Shown here: positions 41,322 to 49,299 of the stretch, piece after piece
Numbering within the stretch: position 1 is the stretch's first letter
Layout of the letters: every line of letters begins with the position of its first letter
Source of the DNA: Ornithinicoccus sp045032955
GTDB taxonomy: Bacteria; Actinomycetota; Actinomycetes; Actinomycetales; Dermatophilaceae
Reading direction: 5' to 3'
Length of the DNA stretch: 64,000 bases
Assembly: GCF_045032955.1 (NCBI RefSeq)
Contig: NZ_JBJFZU010000002.1
Location: 558,001-622,000 of the forward strand
Made by a program: the position numbers and the translations under genes
Notes under the pieces: generated by a model
The model's input: the letters and a program-made list of their open reading frames with translations, nothing else
Told to the model about the DNA's origin: nothing
Database searches by the model: none

Positions 41322-43790
41322 TCACCGGTCGCCGCCTCCACCGGGTCGGGCCGCGGCCTGGGCCTGGGGGCCGGTGGACACGTGCAGGGTGACCGGGTCC
41401 GAGGTGATCACCGAGGAGCCGACACCGGGGGTGGTGAAGACCACCGTGCCCTCGTCCTCGTTGGACACGACCCGGGTGATGCTGCCGGTCAGACCGGCGT
41501 CCTCCAGGCGCTCCTGGGCCTCCTGAGCCTCCAGCCCCACGACCCGCGGGATGGTCACCCGTCGGCCGTCGAGGATCTCCTGGGAGGGGTCCTGCCAGTC
41601 CTCGACGTCCATCCCCTCCGAGGCCAGGTCCATGATCGTCTTCCAGGTCGGTGCGGCCAGCGACGAGCCGTAGAGCGGACCCTCGATGGTGCGGTCGCCG
41701 ACGGTGATGTCGGCGAGCTCCCCGCCGTAGCGGGCACCGCCGGGGATGTTGCCGACGAAGACGGCGGTCGACAGCTGCGGGGTGAAGCCCGCGAACCAGG
41801 TGTGCGTCGAGTTGTTGTTGGTGCCGGTCTTGCCCGCGGCCGGACGCTCACCGTCCAGCACCGCCTGCCAGCCGGAACCGCCCGGGCCGATGACGCCCTC
41901 GAGGAGCTCGACGGCGCCGAGGGCGACGTCCTCCTCGACGACCCGCTCGCACTCCGGCAGCTCCAGCGGGAGCTCCTCGCCGTCCGGTCCGGTGATGCCG
42001 GTGACCGGCACCGGGGGGCAGTAGACGCCGCCCGAGGCGAAGGTGGCGTAGGAGGCGGCGATCGTCAGCGGGCTGGCGGTGTCGGCGCCGAGCACCAACG
42101 ACGGGGCCAGGGTCGTCTCCGCGTTGCCCGGGTCCTGCCCGTAGTCGTTGCCGTTGGAGGCGTGCAGCCCCATCTCGGTCATCGTCTCGGCGATGTCGCA
42201 GGTGCCGACCTGGGAGGCCAGGGTGGCGAAGGCGGTGTTCACCGACTGGGCGGAGGCGGTCCGCAGGTCGATGTCGGGCTGGTGGTTCTCGTCGGAGGAG
42301 TTGCGCACGGTCCAGTGGTCCTCACCGATCGTGCACCCCTCCTCGAAGTCGTCCCGGAAGAAGACGCCGGCCGGGAAGACCTCGTCAGACGGCGGGTACG
42401 ACTCGGGCCGGTTCTCCGGGTCCTCGAGCCACACGTTGCCGTAGGTGCTGTCCTCCGGCTCGCGGACGCTCAGCTCGGCCTCCACCGGGACGCCCTTCTC
42501 CAACGCCTCGACCAGGGTGTATGCCTTCGCCACCGAGCCGATCTCCATGCCACCGGGGCCGCCGTACTGGTTGTCGACGTTCCAGTTCACCGAGGTGGTC
42601 CGGACCTTGTCGTTGCTCTCCTCGAAGGAGTACTCGCTGGACTGGTTGAAGGCCAGGATCTTCCCGGTGCCAGGCTCCACCGTGGTGGCGGCCGAGCCCA
42701 GGTAGTACGGGTTGTCCCGGGGGGTGGCCGCACGCAGCGTCTCCCCGATCTCGGTGGACAGGTCCACGTCCAGGGTGGTGTTCACCGTCAGGCCACCGGT
42801 GGTGAGGTTCTCCAGCCGCTCGTCGCGGGTCTTGCCCAGCACCGGCTGCTCCAGCAGCCACTCGGTGACGTAGTCGCAGAAGTACGGGTTGCGCGAGCGC
42901 AGGCAGGAACGCTGGCTGTCGGTGACCTCCAGCATGTCCGCGACCTCGAGGGCGACGGCCTCCTCGTGCTCCGCCTCGGTGATCATCTCCAGCTCCAGCA
43001 TCTTGGCCAGCACCAGGTCGCGCCGGGCCTGCGCGGCCTCGGGGTCGGCGACCGGGTTGGTGGTGCTGGGCGAGCGCACGATGCCGGCGAGGGTGGCCGA
43101 CTGGGCGGGGGTGAGGTCGGCGGCGTCCACGTTGAAGTAGTGCCGGGCGGCGGCCTGCACGCCGTAGACCCGGTCGCCGTAGAACGCCAGGTTGAGATAG
43201 CCGACGAGGATCTCGTCCTTGGTGAGCCGCTCCTCGAGGGTGATCGCGTACTTCAGCTCGCGGAGCTTGCGCACGTAGCCCTCGATGCCGGCCCGGGCCT
43301 GCGCGTCCTGCGCGGCCTCCGTGTTGCCGTCCTTGAGGGCCTGCTCGGTGAGGGCGAGCTTGATGTACTGCTGGGTCAGCGTCGAACCGCCCTGGGTGGT
43401 GTCGGTGGTGGTGTTCTGGACGACGGCGCGGGCCAGCGCCTCGATGTCGGCACCACCGTGGTCGAAGAAGCGCTCGTCCTCGATGGCGACCTGCGCGTCC
43501 TTCATGTTCTGGCTGATCTCGTCGCTGTTAACGATGATTCGGTTCTGCTGGGCCGGGGTGGCCAGGATGGTGCCATCCGAGGCCAGGATGCGGGACTGCT
43601 CTGCCAGCGGGTTCTGCTCGAGGTCGCCGGGCAGGCGCTCGAACATGCCCACGCCCTCCCGCGCGGCCAGTCCCGAGGCCCCTACCACCGGGGCCAGCAG
43701 GCCGGCGCCGATGACCCCCATCAGCACCGAGACGGCGAGGAAGACCCCGAGCAGCGAGGTCACCCGGGCGACGGTCAGAGCAGAACGCAT
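41322..43790 (-). CDS. Class A penicillin-binding protein with PASTA domain (PonA2-like)
   Basis: An 822-residue bifunctional peptidoglycan synthase. A signal-anchor helix (about 12-35) precedes the GT51 glycosyltransferase (EDERFFDHGGAD and QGGSTLTQQYIKLAL, about 103-150) and the transpeptidase with SxxK in GSVAKAYTL (about residue 419), SxN in SAQSVNTAF (about 516) and KTG in AGKTGTNNN (about 652). One PASTA domain lies at the C-terminus (about 740-805). TACCGT 6 nt upstream suggests a leaderless mRNA. In mycobacteria PonA2 sits at the same place relative to ridA and crp, but the usual whiB gene is not found here. Confidence 0.95.
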   Translation of the reverse strand: MRSALTVARVTSLLGVFLAVSVLMGVIGAGLLAPVVGASGLAAREGVGMFERLPGDLEQNPLAEQSRILASDGTILATPAQQNRIIVNSDEISQNMKDAQVAIEDERFFDHGGADIEALARAVVQNTTTDTTQGGSTLTQQYIKLALTEQALKDGNTEAAQDAQARAGIEGYVRKLRELKYAITLEERLTKDEILVGYLNLAFYGDRVYGVQAAARHYFNVDAADLTPAQSATLAGIVRSPSTTNPVADPEAAQARRDLVLAKMLELEMITEAEHEEAVALEVADMLEVTDSQRSCLRSRNPYFCDYVTEWLLEQPVLGKTRDERLENLTTGGLTVNTTLDVDLSTEIGETLRAATPRDNPYYLGSAATTVEPGTGKILAFNQSSEYSFEESNDKVRTTSVNWNVDNQYGGPGGMEIGSVAKAYTLVEALEKGVPVEAELSVREPEDSTYGNVWLEDPENRPESYPPSDEVFPAGVFFRDDFEEGCTIGEDHWTVRNSSDENHQPDIDLRTASAQSVNTAFATLASQVGTCDIAETMTEMGLHASNGNDYGQDPGNAETTLAPSLVLGADTASPLTIAASYATFASGGVYCPPVPVTGITGPDGEELPLELPECERVVEEDVALGAVELLEGVIGPGGSGWQAVLDGERPAAGKTGTNNNSTHTWFAGFTPQLSTAVFVGNIPGGARYGGELADITVGDRTIEGPLYGSSLAAPTWKTIMDLASEGMDVEDWQDPSQEILDGRRVTIPRVVGLEAQEAQERLEDAGLTGSITRVVSNEDEGTVVFTTPGVGSSVITSDPVTLHVSTGPQAQAAARPGGGGDR

Positions 43791-43796
43791 TCCACC

Positions 43797-43802
43797 ACGG
43801 TA
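43797..43802 (-). promoter_or_regulatory. -10 box TACCGT of the PBP gene (leaderless)
   Basis: TACCGT on the minus strand ends 6 nt before the ATG at 43790. Confidence 0.5.
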
Positions 43803-43899
43803 CGTGACCTTCCTGAGTATCCCCCGGCACCGCGCGTCGCGGGCATGGTAGAAGCGGGCTCCGTCCCCGCCCCCTCGACCCGCCTGACCGACCCCGCGC

Positions 43900-43905
43900 T
43901 AGGGT
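43900..43905 (+). promoter_or_regulatory. -10 box TAGGGT of the DUF4177-like gene (leaderless)
   Basis: TAGGGT ends 6 nt before the ATG at 43912; it starts the five-gene plus-strand cluster up to 46286. Confidence 0.55.
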
Positions 43906-43911
43906 CCGTGC

Positions 43912-44079
43912 ATGACCGTGCATCAGTGGGAGTACGCGACCGTTCCGCTCATGATCCATGCCACCAAGCAGATCCTCGACCAGTGGGGCGAGGACGGCTG
44001 GGAGCTGGTCCAGGTGGTGCCCGGACCCGGCGACGGGTCCAACCTGGTGGCCTATATGAAGCGTCCCAAGGGCGCCTGA
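43912..44079 (+). CDS. Small DUF4177-like protein
   Basis: A 55-residue protein (MTVHQWEYATVPLMIHATKQ at its start, then ILDQWGEDGWELVQV) of the DUF4177-like type: one short strand, a helix and a GWELV strand. The start is well supported by TAGGGT 6 nt upstream and by a conserved actinobacterial counterpart placed before ridA (Rv3678A in M. tuberculosis, from memory). It ends 2 bp before the RidA gene. No biochemical role is known. Confidence 0.85.
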   Translation: MTVHQWEYATVPLMIHATKQILDQWGEDGWELVQVVPGPGDGSNLVAYMKRPKGA

Positions 44080-44081
44080 GC

Positions 44082-44555
44082 ATGGGGGCCGTGGAGGACC
44101 GGCTGGCCGAGCTGGGCCATACCGTCCCGGAGGTCGCCGCCCCGGTGGCGGCCTACGTGCCGGTGGTGCAGCACGGCGACCTCGTCTTCAGCTCGGGCCA
44201 GGTGCCCTTCGTGGACGGCCGGCTGGAGACCACTGGCAAGGTCGGCGAGGGCCCGGGCCTGGTCTCCCCGGAGGAGGCCACCCGGCTGGCCGAGGTATGC
44301 GCGCTCAACGCCATCGCGGCGGTGAAGTCCGTGGTCGGTGACCTGGACCGGGTCGTCCGGGTGGTCAAGGTCCTCGGCTTCGTCGCCAGCGACCCGTCCT
44401 TCACCGGTCAGCCCGGCGTGGTCAACGGGGCGTCCGAGCTGCTCGGGAGGGCGTTCGGCGAGGCCGGCGTGCACGCCCGCTCCGCGGTGGGGGTCGCGGT
44501 GCTGCCGCTGGACGCCCCCGTCGAGGTCGAGATCACGGTCGCCGTCCGGGACTGA
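44082..44555 (+). CDS. RidA family protein
   Basis: A 157-residue RidA/YjgF-type protein, longer than the ~130 typical because of extra N-terminal residues. RidA proteins hydrolyse reactive enamine/imine intermediates. Visible features: YVPVVQHGDLVFSSGQVPFVDG (by position about 25-46), LNAIAAVKSVVGDLDRVVRVVKVLGFV (about 73-99) and the C-terminal PVEVEITVAV. The Arg that binds the substrate carboxylate in archetypal RidA is not obvious (region HARSAVGVAVLP), so activity may differ. ATG 2 bp after the previous stop. Confidence 0.88.
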   Translation: MGAVEDRLAELGHTVPEVAAPVAAYVPVVQHGDLVFSSGQVPFVDGRLETTGKVGEGPGLVSPEEATRLAEVCALNAIAAVKSVVGDLDRVVRVVKVLGFVASDPSFTGQPGVVNGASELLGRAFGEAGVHARSAVGVAVLPLDAPVEVEITVAVRD

Positions 44556-44556
44556 G

Positions 44557-45438
44557 ATGGCGGCAGCCGACGACGCCGACGCCGACGCCGCCGGGGCGGC
44601 GGCATACCGGGACTTCACGGTGCCCGGGACGACCGCCGGGCAGGCGCGCGACTGGCTCGCGCTGCCTCCGGCCGAGCGCCCCGTGGTGCCGCCCCGTGCC
44701 TCCGCCACCGTCCTGGTGCTGCGCGACGAGCCGCAGCTGGAGGTCTTCGTGCTGCGACGGGCCGCCGGGATGGCCTTCGCCGCCGGGATGCTCGCCTTCC
44801 CCGGGGGCGGGGTGGACCCCCGGGACGGCGACGAGGACGTGCGCTGGGCCGGCCCGGCGCCCCAGGAGTGGGCCCGGCGCCTGCAGACCGACGAGCGGAC
44901 CGCCCGGGAGCTTGTCACGGCCGCCGCGCGCGAGGTCTTCGAGGAGTGCGGGGTGCTGCTGGCCGGAGCAGGGCCGGAGCAGGTGGTGGCCGACCTGAGC
45001 GACCCGGGCTGGGGCCTGGAGCGGGCTCGCCTGCTGGACCGCTCGCAGAGCTTCGCCCAGATGCTGGCCCGCCGCAGCCTGGTGCTGCGCAGCGACCTGC
45101 TCGCCCTTCGCGGGCACTGGGTCACCCCGGAGTGCGAGCCCCGGCGCTACGACACCCGCTTCTTCGCGGCCCGCATCCCACCCGGCCAGGTCGCCGACGA
45201 CGCCAGCACCGAGGCCGAGGTGGCCGGCTGGTGGCGACCCGGGCAGGTGCTGCGCGCGCATGACGACGGCACGGAGCTGGTGCTGCCCCCGACCCGTGTG
45301 ATGGTCGAGCAGCTGGTCGGGGTCGAGGATCTGGATGCCTGGCTGACCACCCGCGTCGAGGTCGCCGCTGTGCTCCCGGAGCCCGTCGAGCACGGCGGCC
45401 GCGTCTGGATGCGCACCACCGCCGGGACGCCGGGATGA
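44557..45438 (+). CDS. NUDIX hydrolase domain protein
   Basis: A 293-residue protein with a NUDIX box split by an insert: GGGVDPRDG (about residues 85-93) and AAAREVFEECGVLL (about 122-135), giving the metal-binding Glu residues. The family hydrolyses nucleoside-diphosphate-linked compounds. The N-terminal 40 residues are Ala/Asp-rich. The ATG is 1 bp after the RidA stop; the gene overlaps the MBL gene by 4 bp. Substrate not assignable; human NUDT19-like or CoA-directed enzymes have similar spacing. Confidence 0.85.
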   Translation: MAAADDADADAAGAAAYRDFTVPGTTAGQARDWLALPPAERPVVPPRASATVLVLRDEPQLEVFVLRRAAGMAFAAGMLAFPGGGVDPRDGDEDVRWAGPAPQEWARRLQTDERTARELVTAAAREVFEECGVLLAGAGPEQVVADLSDPGWGLERARLLDRSQSFAQMLARRSLVLRSDLLALRGHWVTPECEPRRYDTRFFAARIPPGQVADDASTEAEVAGWWRPGQVLRAHDDGTELVLPPTRVMVEQLVGVEDLDAWLTTRVEVAAVLPEPVEHGGRVWMRTTAGTPG

Positions 45439-46286
45439 GGTCCGCCGGTCCCGCCGACCCGGGCTGGCAGGGAGGCCCGTGGGGGCGACGCACGCATGCG
45501 GTGCTCTGCCCGAACCCCTCTCCGATGACCCTCGAGGGGACGAACACCTGGGTGCTCCGCGAACCCGGCAGCAGCGAGGTGGTCGTGGTGGACCCCGGGC
45601 CGCTGCAGGAGGGGCACCTGCAGGCGGTGCTGGCCCGGGTGGCCGGGGAGGACGCGCGGGTGGCGCTCACCCTGCTCACCCACGGGCACGCCGACCATGC
45701 CGAGTCGGCGGGTCGTTGGGCCGAGCTGACCGGCGCCCCGGTCCGGCGCTGCGGCACCGGCCACGACGACCTCACCGCGGGCGAGCAGCTGCGGGTGGGA
45801 GGTCTGGAGCTCCTGGTGGTGCCGACGCCGGGGCATACCGCCGACTCGTTGTCCTTCCTGCTCCCGGCGGAGCAGGTGCTGCTCAGCGGGGACACCGTGC
45901 TCGGGCGGGGGACCACCGTGGTGGCCTACCCGGACGGTGACCTCACCTCCTACCTGGAGTCGCTGGACCGGCTGCGGGACCTGACCGGGTCCGGCGCCGC
46001 GACCAGCATCGCGCCCGGCCACGGCCCGGTGGTCCCGGACGCGGCCGGGGTGGTCGAGCACTACTGGCGGCACCGCCACCAGCGGCTGGAGCAGGTGCGG
46101 GCGGCGGTGGACGCCCTGCGCGGCAGTGAGGGGCACGCCGGTGGCACCGACGACGATGCCGGCGGTGCCGACCTCGCCGACCGGGTGGTGGAGCAGGTGT
46201 ATGCCGACACCCCGCGGGCGGTGTGGCCGGCAGCCCGGCTCTCGGTGCTCGCCCAGCTCGACTACCTGGGCGAGATCGCCCACTGA
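45435..46286 (+). CDS. Metallo-beta-lactamase fold hydrolase
   Basis: A 283-residue hydrolase. Metal-binding motifs are LLTHGHADHAES (HxHxDH, about residues 80-91), VVPTPGHTADSL (about 129-140), LLSGDTVLG (about 153-161) and IAPGHGPVVPD (about 192-202). It resembles the LACTB2-like/endoribonuclease branch found next to crp and nth in actinobacteria (Rv3677c-like from memory). It overlaps the NUDIX gene by 4 bp and converges on crp. Confidence 0.9.
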   Translation: MRSAGPADPGWQGGPWGRRTHAVLCPNPSPMTLEGTNTWVLREPGSSEVVVVDPGPLQEGHLQAVLARVAGEDARVALTLLTHGHADHAESAGRWAELTGAPVRRCGTGHDDLTAGEQLRVGGLELLVVPTPGHTADSLSFLLPAEQVLLSGDTVLGRGTTVVAYPDGDLTSYLESLDRLRDLTGSGAATSIAPGHGPVVPDAAGVVEHYWRHRHQRLEQVRAAVDALRGSEGHAGGTDDDAGGADLADRVVEQVYADTPRAVWPAARLSVLAQLDYLGEIAH

Positions 46287-46295
46287 CTCAGCGGG

Positions 46296-46973
46296 TCAGC
46301 GGGCGCGGCGCTTCAGCCGGTCCAGGTCCAGCAGGGTCACCGACTTGGCGCCCAGGGTGATCCAGCCGCGGTGCGCGAAGTCGGCCAACGCCTTGTTCAC
46401 CGTCTCCCGGCTGGCGCCGACCAGCTGGGCCAGCTCCTCCTGGGTGAGGTCGTGGGCCACGAGCAGCCCGGTCTCGGTGCGCTTGCCGAATCGGTCGGAC
46501 AGGTCCAGCAGCGCCTTCGCGACCCTGCCCGGGACGTCGGTGAACACCAGGTCGGAGATGCCCTCGTTGCTGCGGCGCAGACGTCGGGCCAGGCCGGCCA
46601 GCATCCGCATCGCCACCTCGGGGTGATCGGTGAGGAAGTCGCGCAGCGCCTCGTTGCCCAGGGCGATGAACTCGGTGTCGGAGACGACGTAGGCCGTCGT
46701 CAGGCGGGGGCCGGGGTCGAACAGGCTGAGCTCGCCGAACATCTCCCCGGGGCCCAGCACGGACAGCAGGCTCTCTCGACCGTCACCGGAGGTGCGGGCC
46801 AGCTTCACCTTGCCGGAGGTGATCACGTAGAGCGAGTCCCCCGGGTCCCCCTCGTCGAAGACGACGTCCCCGCGGGAGAGCTGGTGCGGCGACATCGAGT
46901 CCATGAGTCGCCACGCCGTCTCCTCGTCGAGGGCGGCGAACAACGGTGCTCTCATGACGATGTGACGGTCCAC
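46296..46973 (-). CDS. crp: Crp/Fnr family transcriptional regulator (GlxR-like)
   Basis: A 225-residue cAMP-responsive regulator. The cyclic-nucleotide pocket is visible in MFGELSLFDPGPRLTTAYV (about residues 77-95), a long dimer helix follows (about 115-140), and the C-terminal winged helix contains LTQEELAQLVGASRETVNKALADFAHRGWI (about 173-202). It corresponds to Rv3676/GlxR regulators that bind TGTGA-N6-TCACA and control energy and cell-wall genes. The GTG start is family-typical. A candidate target site lies at 275-290. Confidence 0.94.
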   Translation of the reverse strand: MDRHIVMRAPLFAALDEETAWRLMDSMSPHQLSRGDVVFDEGDPGDSLYVITSGKVKLARTSGDGRESLLSVLGPGEMFGELSLFDPGPRLTTAYVVSDTEFIALGNEALRDFLTDHPEVAMRMLAGLARRLRRSNEGISDLVFTDVPGRVAKALLDLSDRFGKRTETGLLVAHDLTQEELAQLVGASRETVNKALADFAHRGWITLGAKSVTLLDLDRLKRRAR

Positions 46974-47033
46974 CGGCTCATCCTGTCACGAGCCGACCGG
47001 GACCGGGCGGAGCAGTGTGTCGGTGGTCACGTC

Positions 47034-47039
47034 TACGCT
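47034..47039 (+). promoter_or_regulatory. -10 box TACGCT of nth (leaderless)
   Basis: TACGCT ends 6 nt before the nth GTG at 47046. Confidence 0.5.
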
Positions 47040-47045
47040 GGCCGG

Positions 47046-47804
47046 GTGAGCACAGCAGCGGGGTCGAGCGCCGGTCCGGACGACACGTCGGGCCCGGCGA
47101 CCCCGACCGGGGAGAGCCCGCTGTCGCTCACCCGCAGGGCGCGACGGATGTACCGGGCGCTGGGGGAGCGGTACCCGGACGCGCACTGCGAGCTTGACTT
47201 CGCCGACCCCTTCCAGCTGCTGGTGGCCACGGTGCTCTCGGCGCAGACCACGGACGTCCGGGTGAACGGGGTCACCCCGGCCCTGTTCGCCCGGTACCCG
47301 GACGCCACGGCGCTCGCTGCTGCCGACCGCGCCGACCTCGAGACGCTGATCCAGCCGACCGGCTTCTTCCGTGCCAAGTCCGAGTCGCTGCTGCGCCTCG
47401 GGGCGGCACTGGTGGAGCGCTTCGACGGTGAGGTGCCGGGCCGTCTCCAGGACCTGGTCACGCTCCCCGGGGTGGGGCGCAAGACCGCCAACGTCGTCCT
47501 CGGCGACGCCTTCGGGGTGCCGGGCGTCACCGTGGACACCCACCTGGGCCGGCTGGTCCGCCGGTTCGGCTGGACCGAGGAGGAGGACCCGGTCAAGGTC
47601 GAGCACGCCGTCGGGGCCCTCTTCCCCCGCCGGGAGTGGACCACGCTGTCGCACACGCTGATCTTCCACGGGCGACGCACCTGCCACGCCCGCCGTCCCG
47701 CCTGCGGGGCCTGCCCGGTCGCTCGCCAGTGCCCCGCCTACGGTGCGGGGGAGACCGACCCGACCAAGGCTGCCGCGCTCGTGCGCACCGGGCCGCGGGC
47801 CTGA
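47046..47804 (+). CDS. nth: Endonuclease III (DNA glycosylase/AP lyase)
   Basis: A 252-residue base-excision repair enzyme that removes oxidised pyrimidines and cuts at abasic sites. Motifs: VLSAQTTDVRVN (about residues 62-73), helix-hairpin-helix LPGVGRKTANVVL with the catalytic Lys (about 141-153), VDTHLGRLV with the catalytic Asp (about 163-171), and the 4Fe-4S ligands CHARRPACGACPVARQC (about 216-232). The GTG start follows TACGCT by 6 nt. A CoA-pyrophosphatase-like NUDIX gene follows 8 bp later. Confidence 0.96.
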   Translation: MSTAAGSSAGPDDTSGPATPTGESPLSLTRRARRMYRALGERYPDAHCELDFADPFQLLVATVLSAQTTDVRVNGVTPALFARYPDATALAAADRADLETLIQPTGFFRAKSESLLRLGAALVERFDGEVPGRLQDLVTLPGVGRKTANVVLGDAFGVPGVTVDTHLGRLVRRFGWTEEEDPVKVEHAVGALFPRREWTTLSHTLIFHGRRTCHARRPACGACPVARQCPAYGAGETDPTKAAALVRTGPRA

Positions 47805-47812
47805 CCCCGGCC

Positions 47813-48469
47813 GTGCGGGCATACCCTGCGCCGGGGTGGCTGACCGACCTTGCCGGGAAGGTCCCCGACCTGCCCGGCGAACGGTTCAGCCGGTTCCTGC
47901 CACCGCCGGAGGGAGGCAGGAGGCAGTCGGCCGTGCTGGTGCTGTTCGCCCCCGGGGTCGACGAGCCGGACGACCCGGAGGCCACCACGGTGGTGATCAC
48001 CGAACGGGCGCACCGGATGCGTTCGCACGCCGGCCAACCCGCGTTCCCCGGAGGAGGGGTGGAGGCCGGTGACGTGGACGTCGCCGGGACGGCGCTGCGC
48101 GAGGCCTGGGAGGAGGTGGACCTCGACCCCGCCACCGTGCAGGTGCTGGGAGCCCTGCCGACGCTGCACATCCCGGTCTCCGGCTATGACGTCACGCCCG
48201 TCCTGGCCTGGTGGCGGGAGCCGGCCCCGGGCACCCTCTGGGCCAAGGACGAGCGGGAGGTCGCCCGGGTGGTGCAACCGGAGGTGCGGCGCCTCGTCGA
48301 CCCGCGTGAGCGCTTCTGGGTGCGGCACCCGAGCGGCTTCGTCGGCCCCGCCTGGGATGTCGAGGGGCTGCTCGTCTGGGGGTTCACCGCGGGGGTGCTG
48401 GACCGGGTGCTCGACCTGGCGGGCGTCGGTGTCGGGTGGCCGGACGCGCCCACCCGCGAGATCTCCTGA
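47813..48469 (+). CDS. NUDIX hydrolase, CoA pyrophosphatase-like
   Basis: A 218-residue NUDIX protein. The region RMRSHAGQPAFPGGGVEAGDVD followed by GTALREAWEEVDLD (by position about 61-100) combines the CoA-pyrophosphatase-type upstream motif with the NUDIX box; the final Gly of the box is replaced by Asp. It should cleave CoA or related pyrophosphates. The GTG at 47813 is 8 bp after the nth stop, and the fourth to sixth bases onward contain the GGCATACC word. A homologous gene lies near nth in mycobacteria. Confidence 0.85.
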   Translation: MRAYPAPGWLTDLAGKVPDLPGERFSRFLPPPEGGRRQSAVLVLFAPGVDEPDDPEATTVVITERAHRMRSHAGQPAFPGGGVEAGDVDVAGTALREAWEEVDLDPATVQVLGALPTLHIPVSGYDVTPVLAWWREPAPGTLWAKDEREVARVVQPEVRRLVDPRERFWVRHPSGFVGPAWDVEGLLVWGFTAGVLDRVLDLAGVGVGWPDAPTREIS

Positions 48470-48493
48470 CCTACGCCCTCGGGCGTGAGTCGG

Positions 48494-48946
48494 TCAGCGG
48501 TCGAGCGCGGCGGCGGCGTGCGGGGCCTTGGCGGAGGTCTTGACCGCCTCCACGGTCTCCTTGCCCTGCGCGATGGCGCGGTTGGGCTTGCCCTTGACCT
48601 TGGTGACCTGCCCCTTGCCGACCAGCGCCAGGATGCCGGCGACCAGGAACAGGACCCCGGCGACGATGAGCAGACCTGCCCACCAGCTCAGCCAGATCGC
48701 GATGACCCCGGCCAGCCCGAGCAGGAGCAGCCCGAAGCCGAAGAGGCCGAAGACCGCCGCGCCGGCGAACATGCCTGCACCCTTGCCGGCGTGCGTGACG
48801 TCCTGCTTGATCTCGGCCTTGGCCAGCTCGATCTCCCCGCGCATGATCTGGGAGACGTCGAGGGAGACGTCCGAGACGAGCTGACCGAGGGAGCGGCGGT
48901 CGCCCGGGGAGGGCGTCTGGTCAGCGGTGTCCGTGGGAGTTGCCAT
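48494..48946 (-). CDS. Phage-holin-family-like membrane protein (DUF, actinobacterial)
   Basis: A 150-residue protein of the actinobacterial putative superfamily holin (Phage_holin_3_6-like). N-terminal amphipathic helix LGQLVSDVSLDVSQIMRGEIELAKAEIKQDV (by position about 20-50), two membrane segments (about 58-82 and 86-110) and a basic C-terminal tail. Despite the name these chromosomal proteins are not lysis holins. TAGCAT 6 nt before the ATG suggests a leaderless mRNA. It converges on the NUDIX gene. Confidence 0.82.
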   Translation of the reverse strand: MATPTDTADQTPSPGDRRSLGQLVSDVSLDVSQIMRGEIELAKAEIKQDVTHAGKGAGMFAGAAVFGLFGFGLLLLGLAGVIAIWLSWWAGLLIVAGVLFLVAGILALVGKGQVTKVKGKPNRAIAQGKETVEAVKTSAKAPHAAAALDR

Positions 48947-48952
48947 GACCGC

Positions 48953-48958
48953 ATGCTA
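48953..48958 (-). promoter_or_regulatory. -10 box TAGCAT of the holin-like gene (leaderless)
   Basis: TAGCAT on the minus strand ends 6 nt before the ATG at 48946. Confidence 0.5.
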
Positions 48959-49035
48959 TCGCCCGACCGAGGGGGTCGCAGCGCGCACGGCCCCGTCGCG
49001 GCGGCAGGACGACCCGGGCGAGGTCCGGGCAGAGC

Positions 49036-49083
49036 CATGGTGCCTGCTCGGCACCCCCTGTTCAGTGCCGAGCAGGCACCATG
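49036..49083. promoter_or_regulatory. Perfect 19-bp inverted repeat made of two GTGCC-N5-GGCAC sites
   Basis: Arms 49036-49054 and 49065-49083 are perfect inverted copies with a 10-nt spacer. Each arm itself holds a palindrome: GTGCCTGCTCGGCAC (49040-49054) and GTGCCGAGCAGGCAC (49065-49079), with centres 25 bp apart. This can be read as tandem operators or as a long hairpin. Confidence 0.6.
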
Positions 49084-49225
49084 TCGACAACCGGTCCCGT
49101 GACAGCCGGTGGGGCCACGCCCTCGGGAGGGGGGCCACCTGCGTCGATGTCTGTCAGTCTGCCACCGCTCGGAGGGCCCGCCGACCCCCTTTGGGCAAAG
49201 GTTTGTTAAAGACTTCGGGGTTGAA

Positions 49226-49264
49226 CACCCCTAGGGGTGAGGTGGGTGGTCCCCAGGGGTGAGG
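49226..49264. promoter_or_regulatory. Palindrome CACCCCTAGGGGTG and downstream partial copy
   Basis: A perfect 14-bp palindrome (49226-49239); CCCCTAGGGGTGAGG recurs as CCCCAGGGGTGAGG at 49251-49264, 23 bp away. It ends about 23 bp before the -10 box of the Fic-like gene, a good place for operator control. Confidence 0.5.
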
Positions 49265-49286
49265 CGGATGAGTCGTGACCTCCGCA

Positions 49287-49292
49287 TAGGGT
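49287..49292 (+). promoter_or_regulatory. -10 box TAGGGT of the Fic-like gene (leaderless)
   Basis: TAGGGT ends 7 nt before the ATG at 49300. Confidence 0.55.
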
Positions 49293-49299
49293 TGCGCAG

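Larger units (their letters stand above)
48947..49299. other. 353-bp divergent intergenic region with two sets of palindromes
   Basis: No gene is supported. The region contains the perfect 19-bp inverted repeat 49036-49083, an AT-rich patch around 49190-49215, the palindrome CACCCCTAGGGGTG (49226-49239) with a partial direct repeat at 49251-49264, and -10 boxes for both flanking genes. The density of dyads suggests control of the flanking genes by dedicated repressors. Confidence 0.7.

Noticed and set aside
48494..48946. Prophage remnant, because of the holin-like protein
   Set aside because: No other phage genes, attachment sites or composition change; this family is common on actinobacterial chromosomes.
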